64,000 nucleotides of DNA from contig OZ017797.1 in NCBI GenBank assembly GCA_963969395.1, positions 2,294,001-2,358,000 on the forward strand. Direction: 5' to 3'. This DNA comes from Pseudoscleropodium purum (lineage: Eukaryota; Streptophyta; Bryopsida; Hypnales; Brachytheciaceae). Below the pieces are notes generated by a model. That model ran no database searches, was not told where the DNA came from, and saw only the letters and a program-made list of their open reading frames with translations. This document shows, one piece after another, positions 24,531 through 36,588 of the stretch; position 1 is the stretch's first letter, and each line of letters opens with the position of its first letter. The translations under genes were made by a program, and so were the position numbers.

Positions 24531-26048
24531 ATGGATACTTCTGTACCAAATGAGTTCGCAGTGTCAGTGCTAGTATTGCCTCCTGGAGTTGCACCATGCG
24601 AGGGTATCCCTCGCACTGCTTGGTATACAAAGTGTGTTATTCTTCAAAGTGAATATGGGGTGGAGGTGGCCAAAGGAATTTGTCATAGCGTAGACGCCGA
24701 CCTCGTCATTGACATAGATGGAAAGCCTCTTGGTGACGATAGAGTCGCAATACAAATTGCAGAGTCTTTGTGTGAGACTGAAGTTCCATCTTCTTGGATG
24801 TGGTCAATGCGTTCTTGGCCAATTTCAAGGGTATATTTGAATGGAGCCAACTTGTATGACCATGATCAAACCTCTATCTTTAAAGCTGCAGTTAATGCAT
24901 CAAGGCGGCGAGTTCGGGTTGGAGTTCGTACCTATGAGAGCGCTCGGGAGAGGCAAGAGCCGAGGAGCCTTCCAAAGAAAGAAGCCCTCCTCACCCCTCA
25001 AGCAATTGCAGAAGTGTCTTCCAAGACTTGTTGTGCAAAGAATTGCTTGCAACCATTTCCACGTGGGCAAATTCAGGCCATTCGGTCTCAGATTCATGTA
25101 GAGGGTGGAGTATATTGGCGAAAATCGCGTCTTCTTGACGTGCACAAGCAAATACACTGTGATGCAAATGGGAAGGATATGATAACATTGGCTGCTCATG
25201 AAGTTTGTCCTACTGCATGGTGCACAATCCATGGAGTTTCAAGGGCTACCTTCGATAGATACAAGGAGAAGTCAAAGAATGATGAGAAAGCAAAGCATCA
25301 CGGTAATCTTGGGTTGAAGAAGCCACGATCACATACCTTGCAAGGAACAGTTACACTTCGATTGCTTCTTGAAAACAGTGCTGACCACATGCCACATAAA
25401 TCTCGTACACTTGCGTCGGGGGAGAAAGTTCCATCTATGATTTTGCCATCTGCTTTTCGTTGGAGGGACATCTTGCCAGAGATTAATATTGTGAATTTAG
25501 CATTCCAATTGCAATATATATCAACCAGTGGTTTGAGTAACATTCGACGTTCATCATTTCCAGAATATGCTCCAAAAGCTCGTGGTGATAGTTTTGCACG
25601 TTGTGGTGAGTGTGATAGATTGAAATAGTTGAAGAGTGCTTGTACTCCACGCTCGCGGGCTCAAGAAGTATGGACAAAGAAGCTGAAGATGCATCTTGCC
25701 GGACAACAAGCACATAGAGAGTTGTACTATGCAAATCGCATGATGTCTGAGAAGCACCCTGATAAGGTTCTGACCATCATCCATGACAAGATGGATCATT
25801 CAAAGACTGCTTCTCCTCATTTTTCTCATAAAAGCAAGGCCATTGATTCATTTATGAAGATGCCCATTGCTGTTACAGGTATGATTGCTCATGGTCATGG
25901 AGATGTGCAATATGCGCACTATGGGTTGGACATCTTTCCAACAGATTCTAATTATACTGTAGGATCCATTGCAAAATTATTATGAGACTTGGAAGCTGAA
26001 CCAAAGTTCTCATCGCGTGAGTTGTTTGCCACAAATGATCCAATTAAA
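24531..26048 (+). pseudogene. DUF7869-type protein, 5' part (copy C, left arm)
   Basis: I chose ATG 24531 because it follows directly after a pyrimidine-rich acceptor (TTGTGCAG). The N-terminal region is SAND/leader-like with no known motif. It is followed by a conserved Cys/His region (KTCCAKNCLQPFPRGQI, then HEVCPTAWCTIHGVSRATFD) typical of the part upstream of DUF7869, then KMDHSKTASPHF and GMIAHGHGDVQYAHYG. The reading frame is continuous but holds a TAG at 25626-25628 and a TGA at 25983-25985. It ends where a GGCCATATTCG transposon terminus interrupts it at 26048/26049, just after FATNDPI. The C-terminal half, with LQLDN and GHTHEDID, is missing here and corresponds to copy A. I infer this was Element 2's DUF7869 gene, duplicated into this arm after inactivation. 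Confidence 0.75.
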
Positions 26049-26098
26049 GGCCATATTCGTTAATTTGAGACAAAATGGTCATTTTGAGACTTTCAAAA
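26049..26098 (+). repeat. Transposon terminus (Element 1 type), left-arm copy
   Basis: GGCCATATTCGTTAATTTGA, then GACAAAATGGTCATTTTGAG and ACTTTCAAAA. TTAA lies at 26044-26047, one A away. The first 26 bases equal those at 18995-19020, and the following ~25 match the right-end sequence at 63875-63898 (AAATGGTCATaTTtAGACTTTCAAA). This is a mirror copy of the Element 1 right terminus at 45024-45073. Confidence 0.7.
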
Positions 26099-27403
26099 CA
26101 CAAGTGCAACGTTTTTTTGACAATATAGTTGTTCAATTCAATGATAAATAAAGTTTAGTATTGAATGACTAAGCAACCTTGAGACTGCGATTTCAAACAA
26201 ATGCAGCTAATGAAGGAAAATTACATTAGTACACCGTATAATTAGAAATTTTTGTTCACATCGAAGGAAAAATATTGAAAGAGTTTGCACTCAACAAGTT
26301 CAATTTACTTGGAATATTAGACTATATTATTCTATTCTGAATGGCTTGTAGCATTTCTTCATAAATGAACTTCTAATTTCTTAGAGTTTGTGTGTATATA
26401 CAAAGTGGTTGCTTGCTTTGTTTTTCAAAATACTAGATTTTTACATTATATCTACCTTATTAACCTATAAAGTCCCAAGGTATTTTTGAAGACAAAGACC
26501 ATTCAAAACTCCTATTTCTATTGCAAAGAGGAAGAGAGTATTCAAAGTCTTGCAAAAAATACTTGAAAATGTTTTTATTTCTATTGCAAAAGAGCAAAAA
26601 ATTGACTTTCTTTTAGATTTGACTACAGGATCTTGTACTACACTAGTATAAAAATGTGGAGTATGATGTTTCAAAAACTTTCACCACGTGGATATAAAGA
26701 TATTTACATTTAAAGGACAAGAAAACATGTATTTCCTAACCTTGCTTGGCAAGCTTTTTTGGCTTAGTTTGAATCTTCCTAACTTAAATAAATTTGTAGG
26801 ACACATTTTGATTTTATATTTTGGGATGTTGAACAACTGTGTTGAAAATGTAGACCATAGAAATTCAACAACAAAGTAATAAATTTTCACTCATTCAATT
26901 AATACTAAGCAGATGTAGATTCAAGGTTGAAATAAAAACTAAATTCTTAATAGTTCTAAGATGAAATTAAAACACAATAATTCCAATGGTCAAATTGTTG
27001 TAGCAAATATACCCAACCTATTTAACAATGTTTTTGGAAGAGGGTGTCAAAATTGCATTCAAATGTGAGTTCTATTAGTTGTTTTTTCCTGAAAATGCTC
27101 AAATTGTCACAAAAACAAGATTGTCCATAACTTTTTCATTACTTCTCCAAATGGATGAACCAAAGCTTCAAATATAAAGTGAACACAAATGTGACATACA
27201 AGAAAAAAATATCAAAGAATTTATTTCAATTTTATTGGGAATTTTTTGGACTGCTTGGTCTCCTCTAAGATTCAGCTAGCATAATGAATGCTTTCAGACA
27301 CCGATTGAAATAAAAATGAAATTTTCCTAAAGCTAATGGATTTCTCTATGTTATAGGAGTTTTTGAAAGTTTCACTAAATTTCTTGAGCTCATAGATATA
27401 GTA
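26099..27403. other. Subterminal noncoding DNA of Element 1 (left-arm copy)
   Basis: AT-rich, with only short open frames on both strands. No palindrome of the dispersed family and no RNA gene seen. It separates the terminus from the last exon of NGQH unit 1; the distance (about 1.35 kb) is close to that in unit 2 (about 0.5-1.2 kb depending on which stop is used). Mirror: 43719-45023. Confidence 0.5.
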
Positions 27404-27649
27404 CTAAACCACCCTTCTCTTGGGGGAACTATTGAAGACCCCGTCCTCCATGTTTCCCTTCGAGTAGTCTATGGCCGCAGACGCTGCATCGGAGGCGGAG
27501 CACAACAAGTACGGTTTGGAAAAAGGAGCAGTGTCACAACTGCCATCCATGGACTCGTTACAAGTTGAAAAAGACTTTTCTGATCTGGAAAGGAGGCTCT
27601 GCGTGAGCCTCCCATTTGTAGGAAGGCTTGCATCAAACGGGAGTCCAAC
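27404..27649 (-). pseudogene. Last exon of NGQH unit 1 (left-arm copy)
   Basis: Mirror of 43473-43718, described there. It begins after a TTGCTTCAG acceptor and contains the conserved stretch KPYLLCSASDAASAAIDYSK. Confidence 0.6.
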
Positions 27650-27881
27650 CTGAAGCAAGTACAAAATATTTAAATGCTTGAGACATGATCCTCCAACAAG
27701 CAACAACAATCGCTAATAGCACTAACCTAATTGGACACATAAGAAGAAATCCAAGGAATAGAATAAAAAATCTAAACTTTGAAATTTTTTTTCAATATTT
27801 ACAAAACATTATTTACAAAAGATTATTTCATACACAAATATAACATACCACTGCCATTTTAAATGTGGGTACATGGGATGT

Positions 27882-29664
27882 TCACTTCCTACGGCGGCCA
27901 CGCCTTATGACTAAACCTATCCCAGGAAGTTCATATCGTATACCGAAGGCTTTGCTGGACTCACTCATTGCTTCCACAATTTGTTTCATAGAGAGATCAC
28001 GAGCAGTGAAAGGGTTCACGCCAAGCCGGTTCTCTTTGACATAATCCCGCAATTCATAATCCCGCAATTCTTGGAAACAGACACCTTCGGATACACCACA
28101 CCACGATTTGTTCTGCCAATGAGGTGCTTTGCGAATTCCTCGAAGTCAGTATCAGTGAAGTGCCCAAAATGTCTGAAGAACTCTCGCTTCAAATTTTGAT
28201 TGTTCACCTTGAATCCTTTCTCTACTCTGAACGGTTCGTCGGTGAGGGGATTAATCAATTTGCCTTCAGCGTGCATGGTTAGGAATCGTTCCCAATGCAC
28301 CCATTTCTTCTCCGGTAATGTTATGATTTGGAGTTCATTCTTTAGGTCCGAAGTGGAGTTAATCTTGGAGCCATCTTTGTCAGGATTTATGTTTTGGAAC
28401 CTTTGAATAACAGCTAACGAGAAACTCTGCAGTTCAAAATTAAATGTCTTTAGAGTAGAGCACATAATTCATTTCTTGTACATCAACTTATCGTTGATTC
28501 AAGGATAAGTCCTAAATGCTAAGGAGAATGAAAAAATGTATGACTTCTAGACTATTGTAGTGCTCAAAAGAATGTATAGGTCAAAGCTAAATGTCTTGAG
28601 AGTAGAGCATGTCATTCATAGCATATACCACAACTTATCATTGACTCAAGGATAAGTCTCAAATGGAAAGAAATTGTAGCCATGACAAACTTCAAAACAT
28701 TCATTATGGCTCAGATTTTTAGCAAAGGAATCTATTCTTCACTACATAAGTTTGAAGGAATTGAACCTTACCTTGTAGTTATTCTCGTTGTAGACCGAGC
28801 CGTTGCCTCTGACCTTTGGCTCCAAACTATCGATCGCTGGGCATTTCAAAATGCTCCAAATGTTCTGACACGCAATTAACTGGTTGCCCCAAGTTGATTA
28901 GGCATGATGTAGGTGGTTGATGAGATTGTAGAACTTTGAGATGTTTCGAAGTTTATTTGGGTCTTGAGTCCAAACAATTAAGGCATCCCAATTTTGGAGG
29001 TCGGCTTTCCGGTCTTCATCGCATGCTTCATTCTGAAGTTGTTTTGAAGCCGTAATGCTATGCTGACCGTTGATAATCATAAATCGCATATTTTTAATGT
29101 CCTCTCATTTCTTTGGCTTTTCCTTCAAAAGCATTTTCCGATCATCAACTGGAGTGAGATACACTTTTTGGCGTTGACCTATTTCCACCATTTGAATAAG
29201 AACTCGCTTCATGTCATTCACCATATTCTGTTGTAGTGTGCGAATGACGTATTCGTCGCTCACTATAATACACTGTTCGATGTCGACTGTCACTATAACC
29301 ATGTCAAAGAGGAAGTAGTCCCTATGCTCCTTCCAAAAGTCTTTTTGGATTTTGCCAATTTCCTCAAAGTCTGGAATTGGACCTTTGAAGGCTGCTAACC
29401 CAACAGAGTTTGTAGTCAAACTTGAGCTTGAACTAGCTGCACCTTCTGTACCAACCATGAAACTCTTCCTTCTCTTTCGACTAGTTTCTGCTCCTACTGG
29501 TGCACCCCTCTTCTTTGGCTCAGATCTTGTGTTCCCTGACTTTGCTCTACTTCCGGATGTTGTGGGAGCAGACGGCCGTGGTGTTGCAAATCCAGTTTTC
29601 TACCTCCATCCTTGTGTTGTTCTTCGACCCACTAAATGCTTCATAAACAGTCTTCTAATATGAT
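27882..29664 (-). pseudogene. NGQH unit 1 (left-arm copy)
   Basis: Mirror of 41458-43240, described there. Every inactivating change (TGA, TAA, TAG, internal deletion) is shared with the right-arm copy, so decay preceded the duplication. Confidence 0.7.
28487..28656. repeat. Two TTGA-class palindromes in intron 1 of unit 1 (left-arm copy)
   Basis: CTTATCGTTGATTCAAGGAT plus AAG at 28487-28509, and CTTATCATTGACTCAAGGAT plus AAG at 28634-28656. Both lie in the intron separating the NGQH exon from the next exon. Mirrors: 42613-42635 and 42466-42488. Confidence 0.8.
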
Positions 29665-29723
29665 CAACTCTATATCACATCAATATACTGAGGTTCATAT
29701 TCTAAATTTCTAGAATTGTTTAG

Positions 29724-30490
29724 TTATCGGTGAGTTGACGATAACTTTGATGATAGAAAATAACATACAAAGTGATCATTTATATATTTCAGGCTAGCAA
29801 TTACAATTGATTATTGTGAAATGAACACACCCTCAGATTTGAGTAAAAGTTATCATTGACTCAACGATAACTTTGTATATATTTCACAAAAGTTGATTAT
29901 TGTGAAATGAACGCACCTTTGGATTCTACCAAAAGTTATCATTGACTTAACGATAACTTTGCATATATTTCTCGATAGTTGATTATTGTGAAACGAACGC
30001 ACCCTCGGATTTGAATAAAAGTTATCATTGACTCAACGATAACTTGGCATATATTTCACAAAAGTTGATTATTGTGAAATGAACGCATCTTTCGATTTGA
30101 ATAAAAGTTATCGTTGACTCAACGATAACTTTGCATATATTTCTTGACAATGGATTATTGTGAAATGAACGCACCTTTGGATTCTACCAAAAGTTATCGT
30201 TGACTCAATGATAACTTTGGATATAGTTCACAACAATTGACTATTGTAAAATGAATGCACCTTTGAATTCTACTAAAAGTTATCGTTGACTCAACGATAA
30301 CTTTGCATATATTTCTTGACAATGGATTATTGTGAAATGAACGCACCTTTGGATTCTACCAAAAGTTATCGTTGACTCAATGATAACTTTGGATATAGTT
30401 CACAACAATTGACTATTGTAAAATGAACGCACCTTTGAATTCTACTAAAAGTTATCGTTGACTCAATGATAGCTTTGCATATTTTTCACG
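29724..30490. repeat. 86-bp tandem array, eight units each with one long palindrome (left-arm copy)
   Basis: The word GTTATCnTTGACTnAAnGAT begins at 29849, 29935, 30021, 30107, 30193, 30279, 30365 and 30451, spaced by exactly 86 bp each time. The palindrome extends to 29 bp in the best copies (AAAGTTATCGTTGA, C, TCAACGATAACTTT). Between palindromes lies a conserved spacer with GATTATTGTGAAATGAACGC. A ninth, isolated palindrome (TTATCGGTGAGTTGACGATA) is at 29724-29744. The array is upstream of NGQH unit 1. Mirror: 40632-41398. Confidence 0.95.
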
Positions 30491-30539
30491 ACAGTTGATT
30501 ATAACTAATACAAAGCAGTATACCTCGCAATTATAACAT

Positions 30540-31500
30540 TCAAAAACACAATGCACTTCCAGATGGACCTAATATGGGTTCTTTTCACACAAATTTTGCT
30601 TCAACAACATCTACATGGGGCTACATGACCAAAGACTCTTTTCCGGTTGAGAAAATATGAGGAAGCGTATTTTGCAATTGGAACAATACAATGGACACCG
30701 CACTTCCTAACATGAATTCCTTTCATACTGATTTTGTTGGAGCGACATCCACATGGGGTTGCATGATCGAAGACTACAATGTGATCTACAAAAAATACGA
30801 AGTGTACTTCGCGCTTACAACAATGCAAAGTACACCACGCTTCCTTATGGATCCAACATAAAATCTGAATACTAATTTCTTAAGAGGAATATCTACAGGG
30901 GGTTGCATGACCAGAAACTACAATATTCTCCGCACAATAATTGAAAAGGAAATTTTGCAATTGCAACAACGCAAAAGACACTACGTTCTTCATACACTAA
31001 AAATGAATTCTTCCTATATCAATTTCATAAGAGCGGCATCTACATGGAGTTGCATGACGAAGGACTAAAATTTCCTCCGTAGAAAATATGAAGCGTACTC
31101 CAATTACAACAATGCAAAATACACTGCGCTCTCATGGACTCATCATAAATTCCGTTCATACCAATTTCTTAAGAGCAACATCTACATGGAGTTGCATGAC
31201 CGAAGACTACAATTTTCTCCAAACAATAATTGGAAGCATACTTCGCGATTACAACAATACAAAGACACCACCTTTCCTCATACACCTAACATGAATTCAA
31301 GACATACCAACTTCAAAATAGCAACATGTATATAGGGTTGCATGACCGAAGATTGCATTTCTCTCGGCGGAAATGAGAAAAGCAGTTGTGACACTTGTGA
31401 TTACAACATTGAAAACCTAAATGCGTCTCCTCACAGACCCAATATGAACTACTTCCACACCAATTTCTTAAGAGCAATGGCTACATGTATGCAGATGCTT
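30540..31500. repeat. ~145-bp degenerate tandem repeat (left-arm copy)
   Basis: Six to seven copies marked by GGnnTGCATGACCGAAGACT or relatives near 30613, 30758, 30902, 31048, 31191 and 31336 (spacing 143-146). Each also contains CATCTACATGGnGTTGCATG, ACAATGCAAAnnACAC and ATGAATTC. It lies next to the 86-bp array. Short open frames inside it are by-products. Mirror: 39622-40582. Confidence 0.85.
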
Positions 31501-31778
31501 CTATGTTTCAAAACAAACAACAACGGCAACACATTTGGTAATGCTACAACCTATTTGAGGATAATGGCACTTACTCGAAACTCATTGCAACGTCCACGCT
31601 CGCCACTGAAACTGTCAAACTTGGGCCAAAAGATGTTGGAATACAATACGCCGCAGTCCGCAAGAGTACAAGAAAGCTCAACAAAGGAAAATGAACAAAT
31701 CAGCTACAGAAAGATTGATTAATTTTGATGTGAAATTGGCATAGAAGATGGAGGTTCCGGAGAAGGTAGACAGAGCTT

Positions 31779-32012
31779 CTAGAGAGTAGGCGCGGAAATA
31801 CTTGAGCAAAATGTTCTGGATTTTTGTATTTCCTTCAAATTCCTCAACATCATTCCACATCGGCGTACAACTTCTCTAACATCACTTAATGCTTTGAGCA
31901 ATGTCAGCACATTCCTTGTCAGGTTTACACCATTGGAGTGCGACGCCTTTAGTATGGAATCAACAACAGATTTGCCAACATTATAATGTTTATTAATAGT
32001 GTATATATTTAT
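31779..32012 (-). other. Possible exon of unknown protein (left-arm copy)
   Basis: Mirror of 39110-39343, described there. Confidence 0.25.
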
Positions 32013-32159
32013 TCACATTCTTTGGATGATATTTGATGAATTTATGAAGGGCTGACATACCATGAAACAATACTTCCCAACAACTACACAATTAAAGTAG
32101 GGGGCTCAAAAATCATTCATCTAAAGAAAAAGATGCATTTTTATTATTTTCGTTATTTT

Positions 32160-32430
32160 TGATATTTCGTTACAATATAACAAAATAACAAAATAACATA
32201 AATAACAAAATAACAATATGACAAAATTAAAAAATTAAAAAAACAAGTATTACTCAAATAAATACTAAAAATAAAAAAAAATTTAATTTTAATTTTAAAT
32301 AAATTTTAAATTTTAAATTTAAATTCAAATTCAAAATTTTAAAATTTATAATTAACAATATAATAAAATAACAATGTAAAAAAATAACAATGTAACAATA
32401 TAACAATCATACTACTAAAATCATAACTCC
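32160..32430. repeat. AT-rich low-complexity tract, AACAAAAT-type (left-arm copy)
   Basis: Runs of AATAACAAAATAACA and AATTTTAAATTTAAATT words. No coding content. Mirror: 38692-38962. Confidence 0.8.
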
Positions 32431-33840
32431 CATTGTAATATTGCAAATGCTACCATTAATACTAAGGACTACTGCTTGTTATGTTACGCATTCATTGTAT
32501 CACATTGGTAAAATTATGATACATTTCAATAGAATGCATGATAATGATTTCAATAAGTCTTTAAAATAATTATTTTAAATTTTTGGTAAAAGTACTTTCA
32601 ATTATGCATACGTAGATATCATATTTTTTCACAATGTGATATTTCAGAAATACAGTAGCAATTTGCATCACCTTTGTAATATCACTTATTACAAAGAGTG
32701 ATATTATAGAAATAATATAGTTGTTGCAATTAAGGTGATATTAAAGAAGATTTGTAGGGTGATATTATAGAGGTAGCAATTCCATTGCCTCTCTTGGCTT
32801 ACATTTCTATGATTTTGTGCTTTTGTGAGTTTTGAGCTTTCATGATTTCCATTTTCAATTGCTATTATCAAATGATTTTGAGAAATTTATTCAATTCAAG
32901 CAATTTTGAATTTCACAACAATTAAGCTATTTACAAAGTTTTTGATATTTATAAGTTTTTTTTTTCAATTCTTCAATTTGAGGTGCCATTCTTTGTAAAA
33001 TATTGAGTCAAATTTCTAATGCATTCTAATATACGTGTATCCCTCATAGTATTCACTATTGCATATATTTCATTCATCATTCCATAAATTCCTATTGTAC
33101 ATTTCAATATATGCTTACTTGTACAGGAAATTATACAAAGATTTTTGTAAATTTTAATTAAAGATTTATTGAATTTTTTTCGCATTTTAGGTAGAAAGTG
33201 AATACGCTCAGCGAGACGTAGTCGGAATTGAAACGGAGTGTTTTTTTCTTTGGAAAATGACAGTGCTTTCATGAAAACACAGAGAGAACAAACAATTAGG
33301 CTGGCTCACTCAGCAAACTAATTAAATGAACCGGTAACTAAATTAATAAAATGAAATATGGTGTTAAGGCAGGTACCCCAAAAATCGCCACTTTTATGAA
33401 TTGTGTCTAGTTATTATTGTTAGACTAGTCAAATTTTTATATTTTCCTATTGGCAAGTGAAAGGAAGTTCTAGTGTACTAAAAAACATGACACTTGGATA
33501 CCATATGCATAAGTTATGGAGGGTCAAAGTTCTTTTTGGTAGATGTTCTCAAATCATTTATTCAACATATGTACATATTGATTTGGGATATGTACACAAA
33601 GAGATGGTGATGGTTTTAAGTAGGGTGCAATTTTGGGTGTACTCACCTTAGTTCTTTATATTGATGAAGTGTCCGGAATTTCCCAATCCTTAGAAGAAAT
33701 CCTCTCTACAACCCACAATCACCAACATGGGTAAGTAACTCCACAATAGTTTGTCAAGGACTTGGGATTATAAATTCATTTTCAAGCTAATTATGTAATT
33801 ATAAAGAGTGAATTATTATTGTTAGTAATTTTTTGAAAAA
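32431..33840. other. AT-rich DNA without a recognisable gene (inner part of left arm)
   Basis: Contains open frames of 99 codons (32973-33272, minus) and 64 codons (33457-33651, plus) without known motifs. The arm ends at 33840 within TTTTTTGAAAAA. Mirror: 37282-38691. Confidence 0.45.
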
Positions 33841-35321
33841 AAATAGGTTGATATAATATAAAAATAATATATAAGAGTAATTCCTTTGATACAAAAATTA
33901 GAGGTTGAATTTTTCAAGGATACACACACACAAGCTCACTTTTCCATTGTACAATTTGATGCAAGGTAAATGAAACTGTGACAAGCAAAACGTCCAATGT
34001 AGAAACCCAAAAAATGACACATCATAGTGGCTTATATCAACTCTTGACAAAAAATGTGCAATAATAGAGATTTGAGCTAATTAGTTAGGATTAGTGGCCA
34101 CAATCAATGTCTTGATTGATGGTGAAGGAATTATTAGTAACTGTAGAAGGAACTTCCATTTTTTTAGTATAAATTTGTGACAAGAAAGGAACTTTTTTAT
34201 TCCTTCATATCATGGTCATGTTAGAAAATATTGTGACTATTGTAGGTGGTGAGATGGCCATTATACATACACTTTGGGGGGGGTTTGGGGATCGTCTAAG
34301 GATTGTTTTGGGCTAATTGGGCAACAAACTTCAAAAAAATTATAACAAATTCATACTTTGTAAAAGAAAAATATTTTTTTTTCTCCATTTTCCACATATG
34401 TCTTTATATAGAATTTTAAAAAAAAAATTCAATAATGTCAACAAAGGAAACCAATCATTCTGCATGTTATAGGTTGATGTATCTATTCATGAACCCTTAG
34501 ATGTTGAGGGAATAATTAACATATTTGCATTGCTTCTAAGAGTCATTTGACAATAAGAAAATCTCATGTTAAGCTTACTTTAGGGTTAAGTTGTAGGAGG
34601 CAACCCATCCCTAACTAACACCTCATTCTAGCAATGTAAGCTATTTTTTTTTTGTATAGAACACAAAAGTGATGACTAATTATGGCACATTTCCCAATGC
34701 AATTGTGGCTCATTATAATTAGCTAACAAGATTATCAATATTGCAAACACCCTTGGTGAATTTTGCAACCAGCCCTTAGTTGGAAAGAGGAAGGTCTATA
34801 TCACTGACATGCAAGAAAGCCTATCTTCCACTAAAAAATTCTTAGTGATTTTGTGTTGTGGAAAAAAAATCCAGAAAATTATGCATACCTTCTATTGCCT
34901 ATTTTTACACATGTGAAAATTTAGCCTATGAAGAAACCCGCCTTGCAAGTAGCCTTTCGAGGTTGACAACAAAGTAGGTCCTAGCGATGAAGCGATCCGT
35001 ATCGTCCAGTGAGGAACTCACGACGCAGATTAACCCTCCTCAATAAATTCCAGGGATGGAAAGTTATAACTTAATCTATAACTTAGAAGCACTTGCAAGT
35101 ACAGTCATTCAACTGACAACGCAACAAGGTATCGACAACAACAGATGCTACAATCAGAATGCGGAAAGCACAAACCCAGAAACAGGGACAAATTTCTTAA
35201 GTTATAACAAGGAATGGTGAACTTCATTAATTAAATTGGCACGATTCCAGCTCCAAAAATTGTGACAAATATGCACATAATGGTCAAAAATCTAGGACTA
35301 GTAGGCATTAACGATTCAGAA
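33841..35321. other. Left part of the spacer between the arms: no gene recognised
   Basis: AT-rich up to about 34900, then more balanced base use. G-run GGGGGGGG at about 34276. No terminal repeat or RNA gene seen. Confidence 0.45.
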
Positions 35322-35672
35322 CTAAAGTGTTGGAATATCAAAATTGACATTCAGGATCTCCCATTGTGCCCAAATTTTTTTCTCTCTTAAAATTCGCAAT
35401 TGTAATCCCCCAATGAGACTCCAGATCGAACCCTCCCGTCCTTCGCAAACAACTTGAAGAAGATTGCCATCGGGCTCAGCATTATAGATCAAACATGGAG
35501 GAGCTAGAAATTCACTGCCGCAATTAAACATGTGCGTTATCGTCCTCAGAATATGGTTGAAATCGGCCGGTTTGAACACCTGAATCGATCTTTGAGGGTA
35601 CAAAATAGTTGCCTTTGAAGCTGGGTACAGCTGCCCTAGAAAATAATAAGCTTGACGTAACTGCATTGTCAT
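35322..35672 (-). CDS. Hypothetical protein exon in the spacer (C-terminal part)
   Basis: 116 codons from ATG 35672. The frame also stays open upstream to about 35733 (PPRIAEFQTFSQCKKR), and an AG after GTTCC at about 35697 could be a splice acceptor. It contains YPQRSIQVFKPADFNHILRT and FNCGSEFLAPPCLIYNAEPD, followed by a Trp-containing tail (EKKIWAQWEILNVNF). I do not recognise the family. Balanced codon composition and Cys/Trp/Pro content look like real protein rather than chance. It is the only longer gene-like sequence not duplicated by the arms, and is possibly a later exon of the same gene as 36589-37281. Confidence 0.4.
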   Translation of the reverse strand: MTMQLRQAYYFLGQLYPASKATILYPQRSIQVFKPADFNHILRTITHMFNCGSEFLAPPCLIYNAEPDGNLLQVVCEGREGSIWSLIGGLQLRILREKKIWAQWEILNVNFDIPTL

Positions 35673-36588
35673 TCGCTTTTTACATTGACTAAATGTCTGG
35701 AACTCCGCTATCCTTGGTGGAAAACTTTATCTCCACTCCCACTGGAAACAGAGTTTAGAGACCGTTGCAAGTGAATTCAAAGGCTTCCTTCACAATCCTG
35801 ATGACTTAAAGCATCTACAAATTGCATAATGAGTGCACTGTCATCACATCAGAACCCACCCCCAACCGTAACGATAGGATACGAGTGTAGCAAGGGAATC
35901 ACAAGCAACCAAGTGTTCGAATCTCCCTCAAACATCAACACCTTTTTGTTACTCATTGAATTTAGGGTTGGAGAAAATCAACATTCCAGCACATTACATT
36001 ACAAGCAAGGGGAACTACATCGCTCGAAGGACAGGACATCAATTCCAGTCAATCGAACTGCTTGAGAAGTAATCTAACCTAAGCATGTTCTATATGGAAC
36101 ACGAAACTTGTATTTGATAATAAACACACACCAACAATAATTACACACCAAAAAAAGTTGAATCTACAGATTTGAATATACATAGATTCAATGAAGAACA
36201 CAAAGTCTGCACATACTCCGCAAAGCCTGCATTTAATCCTGAAAAAGTTTACATCTCCCATAATAGCCATCCAAATGGATTCTTCATAAAACTAATCTCC
36301 CAGTTGACCTGGTGTTGACTACCTAGCCTCAACAACAAGTTTAATGTCGCCTAATCAATACTAAACGAGAATGTGCATCTTGTTCCCTTCCATGAATCTG
36401 ATTCAATGATGAAGGAATTGAAATAAAAGCAGAGATATATAAGGAAATACTAATAAGCATTGGTCCAAAGAGCAACATCGATTAGCTTTTTCAACTACTT
36501 TCAATTCTATCAATATGAAGCATTACATCTTCTGTTCAACATGGCCTTCTGCTAAGCCCAATGACAATGAGGATGGAATAAGAACATA

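Larger units (their letters stand above)
21058..33840. repeat. Giant inverted repeat, left arm (12,783 bp)
   Basis: Reverse complement of 37282-50064; every position p pairs with 71122-p, with no indel over the whole length wherever I compared. Three single-base differences were seen (22674/48448, 25747/45375, 33438/37684), all transitions. Identity stops abruptly at both ends. The arm includes the 5' fragment of a DUF7869 gene with its leader, an Element 1 terminus, NGQH unit 1, two tandem arrays and AT-rich DNA. Confidence 0.95.

Noticed and set aside
24900..25799. Minus-strand frames of 65-110 codons opposite DUF7869 copy C
   Set aside because: Shadows of the plus-strand coding sequence; they carry no domain and lack their own splice or promoter signals.
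29724..30490. CRISPR array
   Set aside because: The spacers between palindromes are themselves repeats of one another (86-bp tandem repeat), the context is eukaryotic, and no cas genes are present.
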